The notes beneath the pieces are model-generated. The model had not been told where the DNA came from. It worked only from the letters and a program-made list of their open reading frames with translations, and did not search any database. A stretch of DNA of 64,000 bases from Adiantum capillus-veneris (Eukaryota > Streptophyta > Polypodiopsida > Polypodiales > Pteridaceae): contig CM043950.1 of assembly GCA_014529385.2 (NCBI GenBank), forward strand, positions 155,715,545 through 155,779,544, written 5' to 3'. Shown piece after piece: positions 54,218 through 63,485 of this stretch (within the stretch, counting starts at the first letter, position 1; each line of letters begins with the position of its first letter). A program made the position numbers and the translations under genes.

Positions 54218-57189
54218 AGGGTAAAGATGTGATGGGTCTTCCATCCCATTATAAGAAATATACTCTCCAAGATTGAAAAATCATAGTCGAACAACCTGTT
54301 AGAGAACTACAAAAACAAGGTGAGTCCTAGGAAGGGCCTGAAAATGCAAAAAAGATAGATCTGGTTGAACTAGGAGAAGAGCATAGACCAGCCTACATTG
54401 CAAATGACCTTACGGATGAAGAAGAAGGGCTTTCTTAAGCTTATTGAAAGAATACCGAGATACCTTTGCTTGGTCTTACAAGGATCTCAAGGGTGTTGAT
54501 CCAAAAATCTATCAACATACTATACCCATGAGAGATGATGCAAAACCAAGTAGACAAAATCCATACACATACAATGAAACATTTGCTAGGAAGGTCAAGG
54601 AAGAGATTGAAAAGCTAAGGGAGGCTGAATTCATTTATGAAACTGAACACACAGATTGGGGGTCTCCAATTGTGGTAGTACCCAAGAAAAATGAAAATTA
54701 CGAGTGTATGTCAGCCTAAAGAAAGTGAATGCAGCTACCGTTAGAGACAACTTTCCTCTTCTAATCACTGAGCATGTTTTAGAACGAGTTGCAAGTAAAG
54801 AAGCTTATAGCTTTTTAGATGGATTTTTGGGATACAATCAACTTTTGGTTGACCCAAAAGATCAACATAAAACTACCTTTGCAACGGAATGGGTTATTTT
54901 TGCCTATCGGGTTATGCCTTTTGAGTTAACTAATGCTCTTGCCACCTTTCAAAGATTAATGAGCCATGCTTTCAAGGAATATCTTGGAAAATTTTTGGAA
55001 GTATATATGGATGATCTATGCGTACATTCATCAATCCAAGTTGATCGTTTTGAACACCTCAAAAAGGTATTCGAAAAATGTAGACTTTATAGGATTTGCT
55101 TAAATCCATAGAAGTGCACATTCATGGGGAGACAAGGAAAAATTCTTGGACATATAGTGTCTAAAAATGGCATAGCTACTCATATGGACAAAATTCATGT
55201 GATTGATGATTTGCCTAGATCAACAACAGTCAAAGGGGTTCAAGCCTTCATAGGGCATTGTGGATATTACAGACGATCCATTTATATGTACGCTATAATT
55301 GCAAATCCATGTATAGCTTGATTTACACACTTTGAATGGACTGATGCGTGTAAAGAATCCTTCATGAAGCTAAAGCAAACTCTCACTTTAGTTCCAATAT
55401 TGAAAGCACCAGATTGGAATAAGATATCTCACATACATGTAGATGCTTCCAATTTTTCCATCGGGTGTATACTAGCTCAACCAGGAGACGGGAAAATTGA
55501 TTTTCTTATTTCCTATGCTAGCCGATAGTTGAATATGGCACAAAACCACCACCAAAACGGAAGGACTAGGAATGATCTATGCCGTAAAAAAGAATAGACA
55601 TTACCTATTAGCAAAAACATTTGTGTTCTTTTTGGACCACCAAGCCTTATTGTACTTGGTCAACAAGCCATGCAACACATGAAGAATAGTGAGATGGTTT
55701 ATCATTCTTCTGGAATTTGATTTCACTATAGTTGTGAAAAAGGGCACTACTCATCAGAGAGCAGATCATTTATCTAGGATTGTTTTAGGGGAACCACCTA
55801 AGGAGTAGACAATGATTCTCCGTGGAAATGATACCTCGATGGTCGGAAAATATGGTGTCATTGATGACCATAGCTCAAGTGGATTTGTAAGTACCACTTC
55901 TTATTACAATTCGATTAATCGAGCAATCAGTTATGTATCAATTGCTAGCTGGAAGGTTGTACAAAATAAATCGGGATGGAATATTGCTTTGGTGCATCAA
56001 TCTTGAGGAGAAAACCCAATACCTAAGTCAAGCACATATTACCATAGTAGGACTTCACTTTGCAGAAGATCAAACTATGCGACGGATCTTAAGACTTGGA
56101 GTATTTTGACCAACTATGAGGAGTGATGTTCATTATTTTGTGAAAATTTGTCCTCGATGTCAAAAAAAAATCACCCATACCTCATGTAACATTGTTCCAA
56201 ATGTCGTCTGTTCCTAAGTGGAGTAACTATCTAGTTACTTACTTATCAAGCCGAACATTTCCTGAGGATATGAGTAAACTTCGTCAAAGAGAAATTGAAA
56301 TTGAAGCAAGAGATTATGCTCTTATTGGAAACCAATTGTATCGGAATGGTAAGAACCAACATCTTCGCATTGTCGTTTTGTGCAATGAAGACGAATATAT
56401 TCCAATTATAGAACAAGCACATGACGGATTACCTGGAGGTCACTTTTTTAGTGAAACCACTGCAAGAGAAATCTTAATGGTAGGCATATGGTGGCCAACA
56501 CTTTTGCAGATGCCAAATAATATGTTCGAAGGTGTGATTCTTGTCAACAAGCAAAAATGCCAACACGTGTAGATAGAATTCCCTTAAGACCAATGATGAG
56601 AGCTAAAGCTTTTGCAAAATGGGGTATAGATTTTTTTGGGCCAATACAACCACCTGCTTATAGAATCCAAGCTCAATATTTCATTGTAGCTACGGACTAT
56701 TTGAACAAGTGTGCCGAGGCTAAGGAAACTCAAAAGAATGATGCCAGAACCACCACGGCATTCTTATATGAGTATGTGTTCACAAGATATGGACTGCCAA
56801 TAGAAATTTTCAGTGATAGGGGAACTCATTTCCTCAATGAGGTGATTGAGTATTTTCTTGATGAATTTATGGTCATCCATAACAAATCAGCTCCCTATCA
56901 CCCCCAAGCAAACGAACAAGCTGAGCATACGAATAAAATTCTTAGCTGGGTATTGACTAAAGTGGTTAGTTCAGGAAGGATAGAATGGGAAATGAATCTC
57001 CATGCAGCTGTATGGGCCTATCAAGTTTCATTCAAAATAGCTTTAATTACGACACCCTTTAACCTTGTTTATGGTCTTAATGCCATACAGCCAATAGAGT
57101 TTCTATTGCCGACACTAAGGGTACCTAAGGATCTTGAGTGGACTGGACATGAATTGTCAGAGAAACTTGAAGATTTAGAAAAGCTATAG
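54218..57189 (+). pseudogene. pol: Element L: decayed gypsy pol
   Basis: Plus-strand pol with many breaks. RT is at 54444-55111 (frameshift near 54704), with DTFAWSYKDL, HTDWGSPIVVVPKKN, VMPFELTNALATF and the active site YMDDL near 55006. RNase H lies at about 55322-55800 with HVDASNFSIGCILAQ, interrupted by stops. About 55806-56190 is decayed linker with one open frame of no known domain. Integrase is at 56192-57189: HDGLPGGHF (zinc finger), WGIDFFGPIQPP, FSDRGTHFLNEV and HPQANEQAEHTN. Upstream 54218-54440 is a protease-RT linker remnant. No LTRs were found for it. Confidence 0.85.
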
Positions 57190-57240
57190 TTAACGCCTTT
57201 GCTCATCTAGATTTTCTAAATCTTCAAGTCTCTCTGACAA
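57154..57240. repeat. 33-bp inverted repeat at the end of element L
   Basis: Arms 57154-57186 and 57208-57240 are complementary at 31 of 33 positions around a 21-bp loop. The left arm is the integrase coding tail of L; the right arm is its inverted copy, lying exactly where L stops and the K LTR fragment begins. Confidence 0.85.
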
Positions 57241-57264
57241 AAAATTGTTTTGTTTTCGCTTTTT

Positions 57265-57360
57265 TTGTGCGTGAAGGAGAAGCCATCGTGCGTGAAGGCC
57301 CCCATTATGAGGAGAAGCCATCGTGCGTGAAGGAAAATCACTCGGCCAATCTCGAGCAAA
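57265..57360 (+). repeat. Fragment of K-family LTR fused to copia RT
   Basis: gtgaaggcccccattatgag and the following agccatcgtgcgtgaagg, aatcactcg and ccaatctcgagcaaa match the K 3' LTR at about 59117-59222 with internal gaps. At 57361 it changes directly into RT codons (WELVELPKGKRVL). The rest of the 5' LTR, gag, protease and integrase have been deleted. Confidence 0.7.
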
Positions 57361-58993
57361 TGGGAGTTGGTTGAGTTGCCTAAAGGTAAGCGGGTACTTC
57401 AAAACAAATGGGTGTACAAGCTGAATGAAGAAGAAGGTGGGAAGAAAAGGTACAAGTCTAGGCTTGTGGTAAAAGGGTTTTCTCAAAATAAATGTATTGA
57501 CTTCAATGAAATATTTTCTCCTGTTGTAAAAATAAACTCAATTAGGCTTGTCTTAAGCCTTGTGGCTGCTCATGATCTAAATCTCAAGCAAATGGATGTA
57601 AATACAGCATTCCCTCACGGTGACTTAGAGGAGGAAATCTACATGCTTCAACCAAAGGGGTATGAAGCAAAAGGTAAAGAGAAAATGGTTTGCAGATTAA
57701 AGAAGAGCTTGTATGGTTTAAAGCAAGCATCAAGACAAAAGGTACTTGAAGGGATATGAAGCAAAAGGTAAAGAGAAAATGGTTTGCAGATTAAAGAAGA
57801 GCTTGTATGGTTTAAAGCAAGCATCAAGACAAAAGGTACTTGAAGGGATATGAAGCAAAAGGTAAAGAGAAAATGGTTTGCAGATTAAACAAGAGCTTGT
57901 GTGGTTTAAAACAAGCATCAAGACAATGGTACTTGAAGTTTGATTGATGGATGTTGGATCATGGAGTCACAAGATGCAACTCGGATCACTGCGTCTACAC
58001 AAAGAATTTGGGAGATGGGAAGTTCATCATCCTAATGTTGTATGTTGATGACATGTTGATTGCAAGTGCTAACATGCAAGACATCAAAGACCTAAAGAGG
58101 AGCTGTCTAAATATTTTTCAATGAAAGATTTAGGTGCTGCAAAGAGGATACTTGGTATGAAAATATCAAGTGATAGGACAAAGAAGACAATAAAGCTATC
58201 TCACATCAAAAAGGTACTAGAAAGGTTTGCAATGAAAAATGCAAAACCAGTTTCTACACCTTTGGCTGGTCACTTTAAACTAACCAAGGATATGTGTCCA
58301 AAGACACAAGAGGAGATAGCCTATCTGTCTAAAGTTCCATATGCTACAGTGGTAGGTTCTCTAATGTATGCTATGGTATGGACAAGGCCAGATATTTCAC
58401 ATGCAGTGGGAGTTGTGAGTAGGTTCATGGATAACCCAGGTAAATAGCATTGGCAAGCTGTGAAGTGGATACTTAGGTATCTAAAAGAAACAACAACAAA
58501 TGCTTTGTATTTTGGAGGAACTGATATTTTTATAGAAGGGTATGCTGATGCAGATGTGGCAGGTGACAAAGATACTCGAAGGAGCACTACTGGCTATGTC
58601 TTCACGGCTAGAGGCACAGCAGTAAGTTGGGCTTCAAAGCTGCAGAAAGTGGTCTCACTTTCTACCACCGAAGCAGAGTATGTAGCAATGACGGAGGCAA
58701 GCAAAGAAATTTTGTGGCTTCATAGATTCTTAGGAGAGCTTGGATTCAAACAAGACAATTGTGTCTTGTATAGTGATAGCCAAAGCACTATCCATCTTGC
58801 AAAGAACTCAGCCTTTCATTCAAGGACAAAGCACATTGAGGTGAGATATCACTTCACACGCACTCTTTTGAAAGAGGTACAGCTAAAGCTAGGAAAGGTG
58901 CATACAAGTGAAAATCCTGCACGCATGTTTACAAAGGTGGTCAACAAGGAGAAGTTGAGCTTTTGCTCATCTTCAATCAGCGTTCAAGGATAA
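57361..58993 (+). pseudogene. Element K: copia RT and RNase H remnant
   Basis: RT starts WELVELPKGKRVLQNKWVYK and has VDVNTAF-type DVNTAFPHGDLEEEIYM. A 94-bp segment is present three times (57661-57942), shifting the frame. After it come QWYLKFD, LYVDDMLIASAN (active site YVDD near 58040) and MKDLGAAKRILGMKI. One TAG at 58445 splits the frame before WILRYLKETTTNALY. RNase H is open to 58993 with YADADVAGDKDTRRSTTGY, LSTTEAEYVA and YSDSQSTIHLA, all catalytic positions retained. The 3' LTR follows. Confidence 0.9.
57661..57942 (+). repeat. 94-bp tandem triplication inside copia RT
   Basis: Units start tatgaagcaaaag at 57661, 57755 and 57849. The first two are nearly identical. 94 is not a multiple of three, so each extra copy shifts the frame. 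The third copy continues into normal RT sequence (caatggtacttgaag). Confidence 0.92.
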
Positions 58994-59043
58994 AAAGACA
59001 GGATGGAAAGCAGTCAATCATAGGTTGGTTTGGAGATCAGTCT

Positions 59044-59055
59044 CCAAGTGGGAGA
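59044..59055 (+). other. Polypurine tract of copia element K
   Basis: ccaagtgggaga, the usual copia tract, 50 bp after the RNase H stop and directly before the 3' LTR. Confidence 0.75.
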
Positions 59056-59686
59056 TTCTTAAGTATGGAGCCTGATTTACCCCTTGTAATTTTATGTGAT
59101 AAAAACGCACATTTGTAAGGCCCCCATTATGAGAAGAAGCCATCGTGCGTGAAGGAAAATCACTCGCCGGAAATGAAAATCACTCGTTGGAAACCAAAAT
59201 TTTCACGGCCAATCTTGAGCAAAGTCAACCACCACCGGAATATTCCTTTTCGTCGGAATATTATGGCCGGATGGCGATCGAAAAGTGGTCGGAAAACGAC
59301 TGGTCGGTTGGCCGGTGGTCGGTAGTCAATGGCCAGTGGCCAGTGGCCGAATTCAAAAGCGGACTTGTCTTCTCAACAGTGGCCACACATGGGCGGATTG
59401 GAGGGTATGATTTGGAGTTATCTACACAAGGGTGGCTACACATGGCTGCCTCTCATGAGAGAGGGCAGCCCTTTTGGCCTATAAAAGGAGGCCATTTCTA
59501 CACACACTTCATAGTGTGAAGTTGATGCAACAAGGTAAGTGTGAGGTGGTGAGAGTGAAGCAAGGCGGAAGCTCTATTAAGGGTATAAGCCCTTTGTAAA
59601 CTACTTCTTGTTTTGAAGTACTAAAGCCATTGAGTGGCTGCTTTCCCGTGGACTTAGCCCACATTGGGTGTTCCACGTATATCGTG

Positions 59687-59745
<59 letters not shown>

Positions 59746-59830
59746 CTATAATATCTAATGTGTGAAATCTATCTCTCTTCATTAAGTAATCTACTCAAAT
59801 ATCTATTTAGCTACGTCTTATTTCATAACA
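59056..59830 (+). repeat. 3' LTR of copia element K
   Basis: About 775 bp, ending CATAACA. Its first bases are TTCTTAAG rather than TG, so the start looks mutated; position and length agree with solo LTR H1 (788 bp). It has a GGCCGG-rich block (59268-59350), a TATA box cctataaaagg at 59479 and a CT run at 59692-59741. The right flank is catct. No intact 5' LTR is present to test for a duplication. Confidence 0.8.
59479..59488 (+). promoter_or_regulatory. Probable TATA box of K 3' LTR
   Basis: ctataaaagg, about 420 bp into the LTR; the matching site in H1 is ctatataagg at 39971. Confidence 0.5.
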
Positions 59831-59868
59831 CATCTAAGCAAAGAAGATAAAACGACAGTAGGTTATTG

Positions 59869-60318
59869 ATGAAGCCCAAGAAGAAGCTCGACTTCGAGTA
59901 CTCAAAAGAAACGTTGCTCTCAAGAATCAACAAATACCTATTCCCATCAACACCCTGGAAAATAGATGACCGCCAATGGGAATTGCAGAAAGATGCAGTG
60001 TCAATAGATTATGAATGGTTAGATGGAATGGACCTTTGCATCAAAGTACAGCTCAACAATCATAGCACAAATGCATTGGTCGATACAAGAGCTCGAGTAA
60101 ATGTAGTCAGTTATTCCACATACAAGAAAGCAACAAATCAGTCTTGACAGCACGAATAGCGACTATCAAAGGATGCAACAAGAACCCAACACCAACATTG
60201 GGAGTAGTCAACTTAAATGTGATAGTACATGGATGTTCATGTCCTCATCAGTTTGTATGTTTACGTGATGAACACATGAATGAGACAATGAGTCTTGGAA
60301 TCTCATGGATGCGGACAT
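59869..60318 (+). pseudogene. Element M: gypsy protease remnant
   Basis: Frame 59869-60147 holds NALVDTRARVNVVSYSTY, a retroelement aspartic-protease motif in which D-T-G-A has become D-T-R-A, so it should be inactive. After TGA at 60145 the frame changes and continues IKGCNKNPTPTLGVVNL, CPHQFVCLRDEHMNET and LGISWMRTL, the rest of the same domain. It is cut at 60319 by the LTR of unit J. Neither gag nor RT of this element is seen nearby. Confidence 0.7.
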
Positions 60319-60578
60319 TGTCGTGCAGTTCCGCTTCCATGACAAGAAAATGAGCAAAGGGATGCCAATCAGATGTATTTGAATCCTACATGATTATTCA
60401 GCAGTTATAAGGGCTTGCTAACAAGCCGATTTTAAGCTCAAAGTATGCCAGATGCGGCTCTAAGGGCTAAAATATGTCTTGGTAACGCTAAACAGTGAGT
60501 ATTCTTGAATTGTTCATAGTTGGGATTTTATTAATCAAAGTTTAAGTACTTGAAGGGATCTACATGCCTCTCTTTACA
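60319..60578 (+). repeat. Left LTR of unit J
   Basis: TGTCGTGCAGTTCCGC to CTCTTTACA, roughly 87-90% identical by eye to 61951-62209. Confidence 0.65.
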
Positions 60579-60845
60579 GCTCATCAATCGGAGCTAGGGA
60601 TAAGAAGTTATGACAGTTTTAAGTTGAGTCAGTAGCAGATCCGTACCGGATTGAGCACCTACTGATAAAAGGTCAAAGATGAAAGGAATGCACGAGTCCG
60701 AAGTGCTCACTTCCAGGAGCATGTCGGTCTTTCCAATTCGTCAATCGGGGTTTCGGTTAGCAAGATATGGCCAGTTTAAGTATCGCCGGGGGCCGGTTCC
60801 GAACCACCCTGGTCGCCCTGATCAGTCATATTCATCTAGCTTAAT

Positions 60846-61234
60846 GCAGTGTGGTTCCCGATATGTATGCCAAATGTGGGACGATGCGGAACCATTTTTG
60901 ACGGACAAACTTGCATCTTGGAAGCTATGGTGCCATTCAACACACTAGAGTGGGCAGTAGAATTCACGGTGATATTGCTAATCAGTGGATGTGGGAAAAT
61001 GATGTCATGGAGGAACTACCTAGCCGATATGTATGCCAAAAGTGGTGCTCGTATGAAAGCACATGATGTTTTTTATGAGCTTTCATTTAAAAATGTTCTT
61101 TTTGAAGAGCATTGGTTTCGAGATATGCCCAAAATCGCCACGGCAACGAGGCTCTGGCTTATTTTCACCGGGTGCGAAGGGAAGGCCTTTCTCCTAATGC
61201 ATTCACCCATGCTTTCCAAAATGATACGAGGAAA
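60846..61234 (+). pseudogene. PPR-protein gene fragment (PLS-class), broken
   Basis: PPR pieces in three frames: VPDMYAKCGTM (about 60855), IHGDIANQWMWENDV (about 60963), LADMYAKSGARMKAHDVF then YELSFKNV (61019-61095), and LVSRYAQNRHGNEALAYF then REGLSPNAF (61112-61200). The order (helix end, DMYAKCG, V-F-x-E-L-x-x-K-N-V, YAQNGHGNEAL, REG-x-x-P-N-x-x-T) is that of plant PLS-type PPR proteins, which bind organellar RNA. At least two frameshifts and stops show it is dead. It lies between the LTRs of unit J, with no other part of a PPR gene around, so it was probably captured by that element. Confidence 0.8.
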
Positions 61235-61475
61235 ACCGCCCAAGGACCCAAGGGATGGCTGCCCAAGCAATCAAATAAGGGTTTTAATGAGTGTGGACAA
61301 GGAAGATGAAAAGAGAAAAATAAGGCCATGGCGTGAAGGCAGGCAACGAGCAGTGCCGCATGGGAGGAAAACTGCTCATAGCGAGCTCGGAGCGTATCGT
61401 ACGAGCATGCACATGAGAAAAAAAGGCATCAGCAGCCCAGGGCGAACAGATTTGGCGTTGTCTCTGCCGCAAATG

Positions 61476-61601
61476 GCGCTAGTCAAAACCTCGCCTGCCA
61501 TGTCATATGGTGGCAATCCATTAGCGACATCGCAAATAGCGCTGGTCAAAACCTCGCCTGCCAGGTCATGTGGTGGCAATCCATTAGCGACATCGCTAAT
61601 G
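61476..61601 (+). repeat. 63-bp tandem duplication
   Basis: Units start gcgctagtcaaaacctcgcc at 61476 and gcgctggtcaaaacctcgcc at 61539, differing at a few sites. The length is a multiple of three, so it extends an open frame, but that frame has no known domain. Confidence 0.88.
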
Positions 61602-61633
61602 GGTTGGCCAAATTTAGAAAGAGGGCATGCAAC

Positions 61634-61645
61634 CTATATAAAAAG
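61634..61645 (+). promoter_or_regulatory. TATA-like box in unit J interior
   Basis: ctatataaaaag, 33 bp after the tandem duplication and followed by pyrimidine-rich sequence, like an LTR promoter. It may belong to an unrecognised solo LTR inside J, or serve J itself. Confidence 0.4.
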
Positions 61646-61950
61646 GGAAGATGGCTCTTTAAATCCTCTCCTCTTTTCATTGAACTCCCTCTCTTTTCAT
61701 TCACCGCTTGCTCTCCGGGGAAGAAGGAAAAGGGAGTCGAAGGGCAAGGCATAAGGAGGAGCAAGGAGTCAAAGGGCAACGAGGGAAGAGATCCCTCTCT
61801 CTTGCTTTCGTCCTCGAGGCATTATTTTGGTTTACATGTCTTTACCAACTACGTGAGCTTGATGAAAAGTAGCTTAAGGTGTGTTTAGCAGATGCATCTT
61901 GAAGACTGGGTGGCACAGACCGGAGGCTGTGTAGGTTCAAAGGGGGTGGA

Positions 61951-62209
61951 TGTCGTGCCACTCCGCTTCCATGACAAGAAAATGAGCAAAGGGATGAAAA
62001 TCAGGTGTATTTGAATCCTACATGATTATTCAGCAGTTATAAGGGCTTGCTAACAAGCCAATTATAAGCTAAATGTGTGCCAAATGCGGCTCTAAGGGCT
62101 CAAAGATGTCTTGGTAATGCTAAACAATGAGTATGCTTGAAGTGGTCATAGCTAGGATTTTATTAATCAAAGTTGAATTACTTGAAGGGCTCTACATGCG
62201 TGTATTTAC
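61951..62209 (+). repeat. Right LTR of unit J
   Basis: TGTCGTGCCACTCCGC to GTATTTACG, after a polypurine tract. The last two bases are CG where the left copy has CA. Confidence 0.6.
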
Positions 62210-63100
62210 GGTGTCGGAAAGTGTGTGGTCTAGCTGGGAAGGTGCAGAACCTCTGGCTGTGAGAGTTCGTGATGAGAGTCACAAACCCTTTGCAAGAAAG
62301 CGTTTGTGGAGAGTCACAAACCCTCTTTCCTATCGTGCTTGGAAATTGCTTGTTTTCGTAGTCGAGAGTATGATGAGAGGATCATCAAATCACATTCAAT
62401 TTTACTTAAAAAGACCATTGAAAAACACTAATGCTTCAGCCATGAAACCTCGATGCTCATACAAGCACAATTCTCAATCAAAACCCAAACCTCTTTCATG
62501 GTATCATGTAGCCTTGCCCCCAATTACGTAGTCGTAACATCAAACAGCTGAAAGGAATACACGAGCTTCCACCTTCATGGCGACCATTTTCTGAATTTGT
62601 AGAGATTTAAGAGCTTCAAAAGTGAAGCCCACACACCATTTTGATAAGGGGAAACCCTAATTCACTCCCTCACTAGCTCAAATACAAGATTTCGAAGAGG
62701 CGGGACTGCCCTACACATAGATTGAGCAACCATGGAAGCAATTATACAGTATTGCAAAATTGCTGGTTTTTTCTGTAAAAAGCCCCCTTCTCCCTCTTCC
62801 CCACGGCATTATGAGCTGATGTGTCAATTTTTGGACCATTTTGCCACTTTGGACCAAAACTAGGCCATTTTCAGCTCATTTTTGACCCAAAAAATGCCAT
62901 TTTTGATGCAAAAAATCCCAATTGGAGTCAAAAAAATCCCTAAATTTGTGGGATCACTCGCATAAGCATAAAAAGCATATATAAGCATGATTTTTCATCC
63001 ATATACCATTTTGGGTCACTTTCCATGCAATTTTGCAACGGCGCTTGTTAGCTGCTATTTTTGGCAGTTTTTGCCCGCATCACTCTTTGTAGGCGAAATG
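62210..63100. other. Non-coding stretch between units J and I
   Basis: No domain recognised. The 134-codon frame at 62127-62531 starts within the J LTR and looks accidental. gagagtcacaaaccct is duplicated at about 62275 and 62310. At 62830-62960 short motifs of the type ttttggacca and gccattttt recur. Part of it may be the LTR of element I. Confidence 0.4.
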
Positions 63101-63426
63101 AGTGTGCCACCATGAAACACTTGGACTATTTACATTGTCAAACCAAATTAAGCATCTTATCAAGTGGAAAAGCATGCAAATAGGCCACATCCAGGGCCAC
63201 GACTCCCAGGATAGGTATGTACATGATAATGACTGCAGTAGACGCTTCAACATATATCAAGTGGAAAAGCATCTTATCAAGTGGAAAAGCATGCAACTAG
63301 GCCACATCCCGGTCCACGACTCCCCGGATAGGTATGTACATGATTGCTTTTATTTGCATACATCGAGAACTGTCAAGAGTGAGGTGAATGTTTTATTTCA
63401 CACTATGTACGTGCCACGGCACTACA
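63101..63426 (-). repeat. LTR of element I (left boundary unknown)
   Basis: On the minus strand the LTR starts TGTAGTGCCGTGGCAC at 63426, directly after a polypurine tract, so this is the 3' LTR of a minus-strand element. Only this end is fixed; the far end may lie anywhere left of about 63100. Confidence 0.55.
63148..63345. repeat. Diverged direct duplication of about 78 bp
   Basis: aagcatcttatcaagtggaa through gataggtatgtacatgat occurs at about 63150-63232 and 63269-63345. It lies in the presumed LTR of element I. Confidence 0.75.
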
Positions 63427-63441
63427 TCCACCCCCTCTGAA
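63427..63441 (-). other. Polypurine tract of element I
   Basis: Minus-strand ttcagagggggtgga precedes the LTR start. It is almost the same tract as that of unit J (ttcaaagggggtgga), and both LTRs start TGT-GTGCC, so J may be a non-autonomous relative of I. Confidence 0.7.
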
Positions 63442-63485
63442 CTTGCACATCCTCCGGTATGTGCCACAACAACATTTGTAGAGCA

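Larger units (their letters stand above)
60319..62209 (+). mobile_element. Unit J: small non-autonomous LTR element carrying a PPR fragment
   Basis: Two direct repeats of about 260 bp, both starting TGTCGTGC (60319-60578 and 61951-62209), with a polypurine tract ttcaaagggggtgga (61936-61950) right before the second. The interior of about 1.37 kb has no gag or pol, but a decayed PPR gene fragment and a TATA-bearing stretch. No convincing primer-binding site or target duplication was found, so the LTRs may be longer than the part still alignable (62520-62570 again resembles 60667-60700). Confidence 0.6.

Noticed and set aside
62127-62531. 134-codon plus-strand frame
   Set aside because: Begins inside the J LTR, crosses repeated gagagtcacaaaccct motifs, has no domain and low-complexity composition.
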